DNA of 64,000 bases, taken from positions 2,511,455-2,575,454 of the forward strand of contig JACDOX010000086.1 of NCBI GenBank assembly GCA_014549065.1. Reading direction: 5' to 3'. Under the pieces are notes generated by a model. The model was given only the letters and a program-made list of their open reading frames with translations. It ran no database searches and was not told the DNA's origin. Of the stretch, positions 1-10,584 are shown one piece after another. Origin of the DNA: Cardinalis cardinalis (Eukaryota > Chordata > Aves > Passeriformes > Cardinalidae). Within the stretch, counting starts at the first letter, position 1, and every line of letters begins with the position of its first letter. Both the position numbers and the translations under genes were made by a program.

Positions 1-535
1 TAAGGACATCATTAGAGCTGGGGGGCACTGCTGTTTGTTTATTGAACATGCAACAGAAATGCTCTGTATGCTTACTTATCCCTTCCATCACATCTGTATA
101 AAAGAAACAGAAGTGGCAGCATGAGATTAAAATGGACATAGCATAACTGGTAGGAATTCATCCTCACTGAGTCTGCTTTGATAACATCTGTAAACCCTTA
201 AAAACCCACCTTGATTTTTGAAACACCATAGACCTTTCTAGCTTAACCAGCTACAACACAACCATCTGTTTTCTTTGTATGATTTTTTCCTATCCTCCTT
301 GATGCTCCATTTACTCAATTCCCCACTTCATTTTTATCTTTGTACTGTGATATTTTCTATCATTTGCTGTGATGTTCCCTCCAAATGCCAAATTTTGGCC
401 TTCTATGGGCAATTCCCATGACTTAACACATGCCTTCTGTTAAGGGCAAGGAAACAAACAGGCCCGCATTTGATGTTTGCTCATCTTCCCAACCTGCATC
501 TGCCTGATCAGCTTCCACACAGAACTTTCACATTA

Positions 536-663
536 AAATCAGGAAGTACCCAAAGCATCTTCTCCAGTTTCAGAGATATTCTGCTCATGGGGTTCATTGA
601 AATGAGAAAGCACCCAAAGCATCTTCTCCAGTTTCAGAGATATTCTGCTCATAGGATTGCCAA
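536..663. repeat. 64-bp tandem duplication, two copies
   Basis: A perfect 41-bp match occurs at 548-588 and 612-652, offset by 64 bp. The core reads caaagcatcttctccagttt then cagagatattctgctcat. Flanking bases on both sides are also similar at the same offset, so the unit is about 64 bp with nearly two full copies. It is intronic, and the identity of the core suggests a recent duplication. Confidence 0.9.
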
Positions 664-714
664 ATGAAATAATCCAAAAGCTTTGAGCCCACGGCTGTAA
701 AACAACAAAAAGCA

Positions 715-751
715 CAGCAGCAGCAGCAGCAAACAGCAGCAGCAGCAGCAC
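715..751. repeat. CAG/CTG trinucleotide microsatellite
   Basis: Five CAG units (715-730) and five more (734-750) are separated by AAA. On the transcribed strand this is an interrupted CTG repeat inside an intron. The minus-strand reading frames here give poly-Ala, Cys or Leu artefacts and are not coding. Confidence 0.95.
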
Positions 752-3228
752 AAGACATGCAGTGAGGTAAATACACAATCCATACATTAAACATGGACAA
801 AACAGGCAAAAAATAAAGGGCCACATAGAGTAGTAGGACAGCCTCTTACACGTCTGCCTTTGTTAGCTGGAATACAGGAAGGAGAGCGCTTTAACAAAGA
901 GAGGAGGAGAATATGTTACAAAACCAAACAGTGACACATACATCACCTCAGAATTCCTCACTCTATCTCCACAGGTGGTGTTTAGACACACACAGGCGTG
1001 TTCACTGTTACAAGGACTTTAAAAACAAGCTATTCTGGGCTAACAAGAAGGAAGAAACATTGAAAAAAAAAAAAAAGAACAGCTATTCCAAGTCAACAGT
1101 CTTACACTGGACAATAGCAGCAGAGCTGCAGACTACACTGCACCATAAATTTGCAGTTGGCATCTCTGTGCTTTGAACAAGATGAATAAAGTAATCTTCT
1201 GGAGCCACAATATGTCTAATTTAAAGTATCATTATGAACCGGATTTACCCAATTATGAACGTGCAGGTGAAGTCAAGGCTCTCACCACACACCACTATGA
1301 ATTATTCTGTTCAATAATAAGAATTCAGAACACCATTTATTATTCTGTGGCTACTTGCAGAGCTCAGATTTGTTTCGTCTAGCAAAGCCCATGGGGACTG
1401 CATGCGAGGACAGATTGCAGGAGGACCTGAGAAATCTATTTCTAATTTCTAATGTGTTAGTAACAGGGCAAAAATAGTATTTTTGAGCGTGAGGGAAAAA
1501 TAATTTTGTCAAGAAAAACAGGATTCCATTTTATTGCTATGAAATAACCACAAACTCATCCTTAAACAAAACAAGTTGATTGCTTCTCACAGCTAGTGGG
1601 ATTCACAAAGATCCACCTGGCAAAGAAACAAAACCCAACACTTCCACTGTCAGACACTTCTGGTGAACACAGGAGAATTAACACCCAGCCAGTGTCACTG
1701 AGACAGCCTGCAACACACAGGGGAGACAACAGCAGGGTTTAGTCTCTTACAGTCACTGGGGGTGACTTCCCTCCCCACCCAGACGGGAATTCAGGGACTG
1801 CAAACACACTCCTCCTCCCCTGTGTGCAGAGGACAGACCAGGATTGTTTCTGAACCTGTGGGCTGCCACAGCCAGGAGGATTTAGGCACCAGTTCTGCCA
1901 ACCTGACCCAGCATCTTTTCCAGGCAGGAACCAACAGTGAGTGCTGCTCATCTGAGTAGTGAGCTACCACTTTTTCCTCAGCATCTGCAGGCTACAGAGG
2001 CAGCAGGACATCTNTTTTTATTTCTCTCCAGCAGAAATTGCAAAACTACTGTTTTCCTCATTGGAAAAATTAGTATTAACTCCAGTCATTCAGAGAGTGC
2101 TATAAATAGTTATGTTATTTGGATGGCAGACACACAAGACATACCCACCCTGGGAAACCCAGTGCAGTGTGCACATCTGTGTGCTGAACAGGCTTAGAGA
2201 TCCTGCAAGGAATGCCTTGCAACTGCACCTGCACTTCATTTTACACACACTCTGTCATTCCTTAATGAGGCACAGAGTCTGAAGAAACAATCCAGGCCAA
2301 CAGAAATACTTACTTGGGGTTCTTGATTACAAGAGAGGCTTTCCTGAACCCCATGCAATATTGCAGTACTGACCTAAAGACTTCTAAGCCTTCCTTGGTC
2401 TTACAAAGACCCCAATGAACACTCAGACTTCTCAGGTTTGACTGAGAAGTTAATTCTTCTGGAGAGGCTGCAAGAAATGCTGTCCTTCAAGGTAACCACT
2501 GCCAATAAGAGCCATTGGGAAGGGAATGGAGGTCACATCCAGTGGGCAGGGAGTTTTAATAGCCTTATTTTAATTTAAGTCTATGTAATATATAGATACT
2601 AAACCAACTCAATGAGCTAAATCATAAATATCCATTCATTTAGATAATTCAGCCTATAAATTATGCTATGAATTAATCAAGTCATTGTCCAATAAATCAA
2701 AGATGTAGAACTGACTTTCACAGCACAACTGAATGACATTACTTTTCATCTACTAACACAGATCACAGCTTTATCTCTCTTTCTAACGAAGACAGAATGT
2801 CTTCTATTTCTCTGCAAGGTGCTCTTCCCATCTTTGAGCAGCCAACTCTACTTTTTCTGCAGTTTGGTCAGATGAGAGAGAATTCTGCCTTGGTGTTAAG
2901 AGACATGAGCCCCTGGCCAGTCCAGCCCAGAGATGTCCTTTTGCCCAGTGCAACTGAGAAAAGAATCACTCCTGTTGGACTCAAATTGAAGATAGAACAG
3001 GAGAAGTTTGACTCCATGTGCAGGAAGCTAACTACAGGCAAACAATATAAATATTAATATCTGAACCTTTACCCAAGACTAAAAGGTATGCAAAGATCTG
3101 ATCTGGGTGGACCAATCAAGAAGAATTGCTATGAAAGGATGTATGCCAGCAGCTGAAAATGACTCACTTCCATAAAGAAGAAAACCAAAATTGTCAAAAT
3201 GCTTGTGGAAAAAAATGCTGCCTTCTCA

Positions 3229-3275
3229 AAAAAAAAAACCAAACAAAAACAAACAACCACCCAAAAAACAAGCAA
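3229..3275. repeat. A/C-rich low-complexity tract
   Basis: This stretch has an A run followed by aaccaaacaaaaacaaacaa-type sequence. It is low-complexity only, with no coding meaning. Confidence 0.75.
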
Positions 3276-4737
3276 CAATAAATATGGAATAAAGTACTGA
3301 AGTCCTTCAGAATTAACTAGAGAGCAATCAGGAAAATATCCATGTCCTAAGCTTCTCCTTGCAAAATAGAACATTATCAGTAACTGCCACATATGTCCTT
3401 TATTTCTCTTTTAATAGGGTTTAGGGGAGTGTTTTAGATATTTTCAAAGATAAATTTCTGTTCAAGAACCTGCTGATATAAACAAAGTGCTCCTAATACT
3501 CAGGTAACACAGAACATGTTTTCTTTAATCCAGATAAAGAATATAAATATTATTTGGTTTTTGTGGATTTACACGACAGGAAACTGTACTTTTTTTCTCT
3601 CTTTTTTTTTTTTGTGTGTAAGAAAATTCCAACACTATCAGCAAGCCAGAAGCTTTCTGTATGCTATACAAAAAAGCAGGGAAGTGCCTTCTACTACGAC
3701 ACCAAAGATGAACCTTGACATTTTGTCTGAGGTATAAACCCGATTTACAGAGAAAAAGCATCCAGAAGAAAAGCATTTTTTCAGAGTATATAAAAGGAAA
3801 TGAAAACAGCAGAAAAGGCGCATTTGCCTCATCCTCTTTGCTACACCCTTCACAGCAGAGATTTCTCAAACAATATTAACTTTATCTAATTTCAATGCCA
3901 ATAGGAATACACTGTGTTAAATACATATGTATAAATATGTGTGAATATATGGATGTATAATATGTATAAACACATCTACAAGCACAGACAGACACACACA
4001 CACAATTATTCCTACAGAGCTGTAATGGATGGGGCTCTATACACCTGGCTTTCAAAAATTTTATTAAAAATTACTTTTATGGGCCTACTACTTCAGTTTG
4101 GAAGAAATATAATGCAGTCAATTCTTAGCTTTTAACTCAATTCCCTTAGTATGCAATTAACTATTGGGAATATTTAAACAGTTTAAATATTTAAATATTT
4201 TAAAGTCCTGACAGAAAACCTGCATTTCAAATGGCAATGAAAAGTAGTAAGTTCACTTCAGTCATAATGAAAATGACTCTTCACAATGCAGGCTAAAAAC
4301 TAGAAAATATTTTATTTGAGCACACAGAAATTAACTGTATGGAAGGGAAACTTTTTAAGAGAAGTGATTAGAAAACTTATGGAAACAACTCATGATAAAG
4401 GAATAATATGAAGCAGAAGAATTAAATACATAAATGTGCTGATGATTTTGGAACTGTTTTTTACAGGCCATATCAACAGACAAGGCCTAAAAGCAGCTTT
4501 TCCCCATCAGAAAAACTGTTNGCAATTAAGAATTCTTCACCTGCACCTAAAGAAAAGCATTTATTTCAAAACAAAACACCTATCCATATAAATAGGTGTA
4601 AGAGTGCTATTACAGAAATACTTTGTTCTCCACTGCATGTGCAGATTTTTNAATTTGACTGCATTAATGTCTGAATATTCCAAATCAATCAAGTGATCTG
4701 TTATTGAGGGATTTACTGGGTTGAAAGTCAGACTTAC

Positions 4738-4785
4738 GTCATCCATAAAATCAATCAATGAGGATGAAGAGGAGGAAAAGGAATC
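4738..4785 (-). CDS. CDC42BPA: CDC42BPA small Ser-rich exon (likely alternative)
   Basis: This is a 48-nt symmetric exon, 16 codons, phase 0 at both ends. The acceptor is cattaaaatag|GAT and the donor is GATGAC|gtaagt. It encodes DSFSSSSSSLIDFMDD: six consecutive serines followed by an acidic hydrophobic end. It matches a segment of the long human MRCK-alpha isoform (DSFSSSSSSLIDFLDD, recalled) with one Leu-to-Met change. Directly upstream in the transcript is a long pyrimidine tract at 4808-4848. The Ser run offers many possible phosphorylation sites. This is the last exon recognised before the left edge. Confidence 0.88.
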
Positions 4786-5915
4786 CTATTTTAATGAACA
4801 CAGCAGTAAAAAAAAAAGAGAGAGAGAGAAAGAAAAGGATGAAGAAAACTGTTCAGTATAAATAAAAGTGCAAAAATAAAGAACTGTAAATAACCAGCGG
4901 CAGTAATAATTACCTCAGTACATTTTCATTAATTGCCTTTCATAGACAATTAATTAATGTACTATCTGTAAAGAAACCAGTGTTTTTACAGCATTTACTC
5001 AATAAAGTATTATTGTTATATTCTCAACAGGATTCTTATACTGAAAGTAATTTATAAGATAAATTATTACAAAGAAAATTTTAAAACTATGTTAATTGTG
5101 AGGACTTCAAGAGAGAGCAATGAATTAGTGAATACATAATGAGAAGAGAGAATTTGGGGACAGCAGTAACAGCAGGGATTATGCTCTTTCATAGCTAAAT
5201 GTGATGATACTGTATTTGCAATAGGAAAAACTGGGCAAACTTTAGATTAATGTCTAACTATAAAGGTAGTGCCTTGTACCCTCTGAATTCAGTTTGGCCA
5301 ATATTTCACCTCAGCTGTTCTTTTAAAAGAAAGATGATGTTTTGCTTACTGTTCATTAGAAAAGAAGATAATAAATGCATCATATTGTTTAAATTTTTTT
5401 CCTGCCAGGCTTTCTACNTATTCTTGTCTTTTGAATAGAAGTGACAAAGGTATGAAACAGATTCATTTTTCAAATAAAAGGATCTGTGGAGAGGCAATGA
5501 GTAGCAATTATCTGGATTTTACAGATCTGTGTAAATGAGCAGATGATGAAAACAACCTAATAAACAGTACTAATGACTTCATGGGATACAATCAAGGATG
5601 ATTTAGTATTTCCTTGTTTTTATCAAACCACTGCCTGCATTACTTAGCATTTTCTGAATACAAAGAAAAGCCATTTCAACAACTATGCTTTTCATGTTCC
5701 CTGCAAAATCAGGCAAATTTCTGCATTCAAGGTTTGAGACAGAATTCACTGTGATTACAAGCATTCAAGAGAAGACAGCCAGCACTGGAAATGATAAATA
5801 ATTATTATACACAAATATTATNGGTGCAATACAATTAAAATACAGGAGCAAATATGCACAGGACCTGCACACAAGAGCAGTTCCACTGAATGAGTTAGAA
5901 TAGCTGTGCACTTAC
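4786..5915 (-). other. CDC42BPA: Intron of CDC42BPA (1.1 kb)
   Basis: This intron separates the FLAFLN linker exon from the Ser-rich exon. Apart from the pyrimidine tract near its 3' end it is AT-rich, and I see no repeat family or second exon in it. Confidence 0.8.
4808..4848 (-). promoter_or_regulatory. Extended polypyrimidine tract upstream of the Ser-rich exon
   Basis: On the minus (transcribed) strand this 41-nt block is almost entirely C and U, with a single purine. It reads as UC-rich runs (UUCUUUCUCUCUCUCUC), then a long U run. It begins 23 nt and ends 63 nt upstream of the exon at 4738-4785. The sequence between it and the AG is purine-rich (gttcattaaaatag), so the tract is displaced from the acceptor. 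CUCUCU and UUCUUU are the classic binding words of PTBP proteins. A regulatory role is inferred. Confidence 0.55.
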
Positions 5916-5992
5916 TTCAAATTGATCCAGAGCAGAGGTAGGCGCATTCAAAAATGCCAAGAAAGAATTCTGTGAGTCTTGGTGCTTTACAC
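5916..5992 (-). CDS. CDC42BPA: CDC42BPA exon: linker between coil and C1 domain
   Basis: This short exon is 77 nt. The acceptor is gttttctag|GT and the donor is TTTGAA|gtaagt. With the preceding G it encodes GVKHQDSQNSFLAFLNAPTS followed by ALDQFE, ending in phase 0. The HQDSQxSFLAFLN and ALDQFE strings match CDC42BPA and are absent from CDC42BPB as recalled. The segment is not coiled coil and probably forms a flexible linker before the membrane-binding C1-PH part. Its ORF is too short to be found by length alone. Confidence 0.93.
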
Positions 5993-8543
5993 CTAGAAAA
6001 CAGCAGCAGGTTTATAAGCTACAGAAAATATGACCTTCTCATGGAGGACCTTTGCCTTGCTGAATCAGAATTTTGAGTGTCCACCTGAAGCACCTATGTG
6101 TTTCGAAATAAGCTGCACATTTGGTTTATTTTCCAGAGTAAATGATTTTTTTAATGAACAAGCACGTGTTTAATCAACCTTTCCCAAGCCAGGATGTGTG
6201 TGGTGTAAGCTCCATGTGGAAACACACTCTGTGTGCATGTCTGTTATGCAGAGGGCACTGGTTTCTAAGGTGCCCATGTCCATCTGCACCACACACTAAC
6301 CCAGCAGGTGCCACCCTGCCCTGGCGACACGTGGGACGTCCCACCGTGGCAGGACAGCTGGAGCCAACAAAACCATGGCATTTCCAAACCAGATGGGCTC
6401 CTGGAGCCATGCTATGTGCCTGCCACCTCTCCCTGCTGAGTGCCCAGCACCTGCACAGTCCTGGGGGAAGTTTCAGAGCTTTCTGTCACACANTGAAGCA
6501 ATGGAGCAGGAACGCTGCATCCCCTGGAGCTGCAGGGGCTGCCACACCTCAGCTCCTACTTTAACTTTCTCCAACTGGTATTTTATATTTCTTCTTCTTT
6601 GCTAATTCAAGGTGCTGTGTGGGTATTTATATTTCACAGATGTGTATGAACTCTGTTCTTCTCAATGCTATAAACATGCTACATATGCACATACATATAG
6701 ATATTTATTATGACCAGAGCCTGCAGGACTGTGTGCATCTCAAAACAATGATGCTGTCAGAAGTTACCTATTTCTTTTTAAAAATGTCAGTGTCTTGCTC
6801 TAATTAGCCATATCTGTATGTTCTAAATATAACCCACAGCGAATAAAGTTGCAAAGGACACTTTCCTCTTTAAAATATAAATACACTGAAATCACAGTAA
6901 AATACTAAAACAAATTTTCAAACTACCACCAACTTTACAGAATACTCTCAGCAATCTTTTCCCCACCAGTTTGAATTTCTGAAATATATTTATAAACAGG
7001 AAAGGATTAGGTGCTAATGCAAATAATCCCTTCCTAGAAACCAATTTCTACAGACTGCAAGTTACTCTACCACTGTACCCTGACTACATTTGAATCTTCT
7101 ATCCAGTTCATAATTCAAATAGCAATATATTTCTTCTTTTAAGAGAAAACCAAATCAAAGTTAGTAATGATTTAGATTAAGGTGCATTTTTATCAGACTA
7201 TTTGAATAATTGCAGCAGAATATTACTAATATAATTCTCTTAAGAATCATGACTAATGTTTCCTTGAACAGTACTTTTTTGCTCGCTTCTTGTCAGCAAA
7301 GAGTAAATGTTTATTTCACCAGAACAATAAGGTTTTAAACACTGGAAAAAACGTAGGGTAAAATATGAATTATAAATTCACAACATTATTTAACACAAAG
7401 GAAGATCTCAGAAGTGAAGTAACCATGCACAATATTTAAGGAAGTTCAAGAACATATAAATGAAACCTAAACATGACAAAGTATTTTTGTCTCCAGGGAG
7501 ATGCTATCAAGAGCTTCTCTCCAAGCACTCGGAGGAAGAATAATCCTGGTATCAGTGCTAAGCATTAAGATGAGGGAGTATCAATTCCCTAAGTCTTATT
7601 TGCTAACTGGCATCATTTGTTAATGCTGGGTATAGGTTTGAATTATTTTTACCAATCAATCAGCTCTGGAAGGCCTATATATAGGAGATGAATGTAAACT
7701 CTAATACCTTATTGACCAACCAGCCATTAAGTTGGAAAAGCTGAGCAATATTTGACATCCCAATGCAGCAATTGTTGCCAGGTTATTTAAATTCTGGAGT
7801 TCCCAGAACTACAGAAAATTAGGTAATTCCATTTGGCCTGAAAAATACTTCTTCCCATGCACCTCATAAGACACAAATATTAGAGCTACTACAGAAACTG
7901 CAAAGAATCAGCCAAATCATTATTCAACTCTTAATGATTTTTTTTTCATTCATCATGCAGAATTAGCAAAAACAGTCTCTTCTCCCAGCAACAATGTAAA
8001 GTAGTATTGGAGAGATGCAACAGTAACCCCAGAACACCTTCTTAATACCACAGCAAAGCACTCATGACCACATTGCTCACTATGTGGCTGCAAAGCCTAT
8101 CCATGGAGTTAGTCCAGAAACAAACAAATGCTATGAATTCCTCCGCACTTGTTTGCTCTCTCTGTAGACAGGCCCAAAATATTCAGAGATGAACAACACT
8201 ATGATCAGTATTGATGTCTAAATACCTTCACCCATCATAAAGGAGAAAAGGTTAGAAATATATCTACATTCTAACAGTTTTCTGGCAGGAAATCACCATA
8301 CACAGGCCAAATAAAAACAATGCAGCTTCAACACAAATTGTACTTTACTGGTTCAAAGGTACCAACAAAACTGAGGCCTATTACAAGTGTTAGAAANGCA
8401 AATGCAACTACTGTGGGTACATCTTGACACACAAGTGTTGTGCCCACATGTTGATGTCATATTTTAGTTTCAAGGTGGCACTTGATTGATAAGATGCACC
8501 CACCAATGTGACACACTATTTACTTGGATATCAGTTGCCATAC
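5993..8543 (-). other. CDC42BPA: Intron of CDC42BPA (2.6 kb)
   Basis: This intron is mostly AT-rich, with one conspicuously GC-rich block at about 6180-6560. That block includes a 140-codon plus-strand frame (6142-6564, one ambiguous base) that resembles no family I know. I recognise no repeat family or RNA gene in the rest. Confidence 0.8.
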
Positions 8544-8635
8544 CCTTTTCTGATCTAAGCTCTTCTGTCTCCTTTTTCAGCCTTTCGATGTCTGCCAAAA
8601 GCTCCATGTTCTTCTTCTCAGATTCTTGCAATTTA
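8544..8635 (-). CDS. CDC42BPA: CDC42BPA exon: end of DMPK-type coil
   Basis: This exon is 92 nt. The acceptor is cttttgaag|T and the donor is AAAAGG|gtatgg. It completes the Cys codon, then reads KLQESEKKNMELLADIERLK and KETEELRSEK, ending one base into a Gly codon. It closes the second coiled coil. The acceptor has a weak polypyrimidine run and the donor deviates from consensus (gtatgg). Both are supported by frame and by the family sequence KLKDSEKKNLELL as recalled. Confidence 0.93.
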
Positions 8636-9739
8636 CTTCAAAAGAACACAAAAAAATGTATGTAAGTATTGAGAACCCAAGATACAAGTCACTCTTGTTC
8701 CTGATGTCTTCAAATACCTGAATAAATCTACTGGGACCTGTTCAGTTTACAGAAAAAAGCCATTTATCTATTCAATAGGTTCATGTTTTTCATGTTTCTA
8801 ATTTCTAATTAATTGAATGAGCTTGTATCCATGTGAATGAGAAAAAAAGACTGTATGTATTTTTATGTTTTAGAAAGTCCTGTTTTTCATTAAAATTTAT
8901 TTGCTAATTAAGTACCTATGATAGTAATGGATTCAGTTGAACTATTTTTTTCTCAGTTCCTTTACAGTTAGTTGTTTCAGTGCTTTCTGACTCACAGCTG
9001 CGAGGTAATTCTACTCAGCAATTTCAGCACATTTTTCATTCTTGCCTGTCAAAGCAAACATTGGTTCTCCTGTTCTTACAGGATTTCCAATGCTGCCTGT
9101 CATCACATTACCGGGCCTGAAAAACATCCAAGGCAGGTGAACCAGATGTTCCCATTTTACAGGTAACACATTTGAATCTCAGCTCTGTCCTACTGCTTTC
9201 CTAAAGCTGCAACACCCAGCAGTGCTGAAGCTGGACACCTAAAAATGGAATGACTTCCTACCAACCCATTTCAGGCATTACACAACTCAGAATAAATTCT
9301 GTTGTGGGGGTGGTGAGGTAGAAGTGAGAAAGAGAGAGGTCTGAGGAAGGAATAAAAAAAATTTCTAATAGTCTATTAACCATTATTGCTCTGTCCTGTG
9401 CAAATCAGTATGCAATAATTAATTTTAGTCAGCTAATCCAGTGCAGCTATCAGCAGAATGAAAAAGAATATATTCTAAGACACAAACCCCAACTATGGAT
9501 TTGGATTTGTTATCACAACTAGAAGAGATCATATTATTAAAAGAGAATGTGTTCCCTCTGAAAGTCTTCATGATCTCAACTTTCCCCAGGAAGTGTTCAG
9601 CTGTTCAAACAATGAAGAGAGATGTTGGGTTTTTTTCTCATCTGGGTGGTCAAATTTCCACAGACAAGGCAGATAAAACAATGATTTGATGACATTTCCT
9701 GGGAGGTAGTAAATTTGCATGAGAACAATTCAGTCTTAC
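8636..9739 (-). other. CDC42BPA: Intron of CDC42BPA (1.1 kb)
   Basis: This intron lies between the two exons of the DMPK-type coil. I see nothing distinctive in it, only AT-rich sequence and a short G-rich patch near 9303-9335. Confidence 0.8.
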
Positions 9740-9888
9740 CACTCTGTAGAGATACAGGAAGCTTTGACTTTGTTCAGCTCATCCTGAATAGCCTGCTTGG
9801 CTCGGATTTCAGCATCAAGAGCAGACTGGAGCTCCAGCCTCGCAGACATGTCCAGCTTTGCAAAGCGCCTCATCTTCCAGGGCATGTC
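9740..9888 (-). CDS. CDC42BPA: CDC42BPA exon: start of DMPK-type coil
   Basis: This 149-nt exon follows the acceptor tctttcctag|GAC and ends GAGTG|gtaaga, two bases into a Cys codon. It encodes DMPWKMRRFAKLDMSARLEL, then QSALDAEIRAKQAIQDELNK and VKASCISTE. The MSARLELQSALDAEIRAKQ stretch begins the DMPK_coil family segment, a trimer-forming helix in the myotonic dystrophy kinase itself. Family members usually have an Asn where SCISTE has Cys. Confidence 0.95.
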
Positions 9889-10478
9889 CTAGGAAAGAAC
9901 CAGCAAATTAGATTCCAAAGAGTAAGAGGAAAGGAAATTGAACATGAGGAATGTAACTACATTTCCCAGTCTATTATGTCCTTAATGTAAGGACATAATT
10001 AATGTTCATTAATTCCAAAATAATCTAAAATTAAGAGCAGTGTTAGCAGCAGTATTTCTGAACTCAAGTAATAAATTTTATGTTTTATGCTGATCTCAAA
10101 AGCAAAGAGATTTTTTGAAATCTGGTTTTGATGTGCCTCAATTCAGATGACAGCTACAAAGGACATCCAAGTGTTCACTTGTTTCACAAGTGAAAAACTT
10201 GAAGGTTTTCATGAACAAAAGTATTATTTCCTTCAACAAATTCATATCTGATTATAAAGTAGCTACTTAAACTGTAACATAGATAAAATCACATTATAAA
10301 GATCTTTAATTAAGTCTGTTTAATTAATTGATAAACAATAAATTTGGTATTCAGTAATTCAGAAGCTCTAGGAAAGTGTAACTTTCAATTAACAGATAGA
10401 TTATTGCTGCAGCTGAAACTGTCAAATCAGTGTTTTTTTCAAACAAAAACCTTCTGACATATAGAAGTAAAGTCTTAC
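9889..10478 (-). other. CDC42BPA: Intron of CDC42BPA (590 nt)
   Basis: This short AT-rich intron carries two adjacent perfect hairpins at 9973-10014, about 85 nt upstream of the following exon. I see nothing else in it. Confidence 0.8.
9973..10014. repeat. Two overlapping hairpins
   Basis: A 12-bp perfect stem (9973-9984 with 9988-9999, loop atg) overlaps a second, 8-bp stem (9997-10004 with 10007-10014, loop tt) by three bases. They lie 85 nt upstream of the exon at 9740-9888 in transcript orientation. Confidence 0.85.
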
Positions 10479-10584
10479 TGTAGCTCTTGCTCCTAAACTG
10501 GAGTTCCTCAGGGCTTCCAGCTCTTCTGTCATTTTAGAGGCCAAGGCTTGAAGATAACCTCGAGCATCTTTTTCATCACTTACC
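10479..10584 (-). CDS. CDC42BPA: CDC42BPA exon: conserved helical linker
   Basis: This exon is 106 nt. The acceptor is catttag|G and the donor is GCTACA|gtaaga. Its first base completes the Trp codon. It then reads VSDEKDARGYLQALASKMTE and ELEALRNSSLGARAT, ending in phase 0. The segment is one of the most conserved non-kinase parts of the MRCK family and links the two coiled-coil regions. SSLGARATDMPW (spanning the junction) is the alpha form; beta has a different sequence here. Confidence 0.95.

Larger units (their letters stand above)
1..4737 (-). other. CDC42BPA: Intron of CDC42BPA (partial, left edge)
   Basis: This stretch was searched on the minus strand for the next expected coding pieces: the linker with a WNPSVKFHIQ-like string, the HTPTLRKKGCPG string and the zinc-binding C1 domain. 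None was found. It holds a CAG/CTG microsatellite, a 64-bp tandem duplication and A-rich runs near 1064-1077 and 3229-3275. It also holds a 9-bp perfect hairpin (2427-2435 with 2442-2450). Open frames here, including an 86-codon frame at 2797-3057, resemble no protein I know. Confidence 0.75.

Noticed and set aside
594..826. Minus-strand frames with runs of Ala, Cys or Leu
   Set aside because: The runs come from translating the CTG microsatellite and the tandem duplication, not from a gene.
2797..3057. 86-codon plus-strand frame
   Set aside because: It resembles no known family, runs antisense inside an intron, and its length is expected by chance.
4630..4646. Possible RBFOX site near the Ser-rich exon
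   Set aside because: TGCATG occurs on the plus strand. The transcribed strand reads CATGCA, which is not the RBFOX motif.
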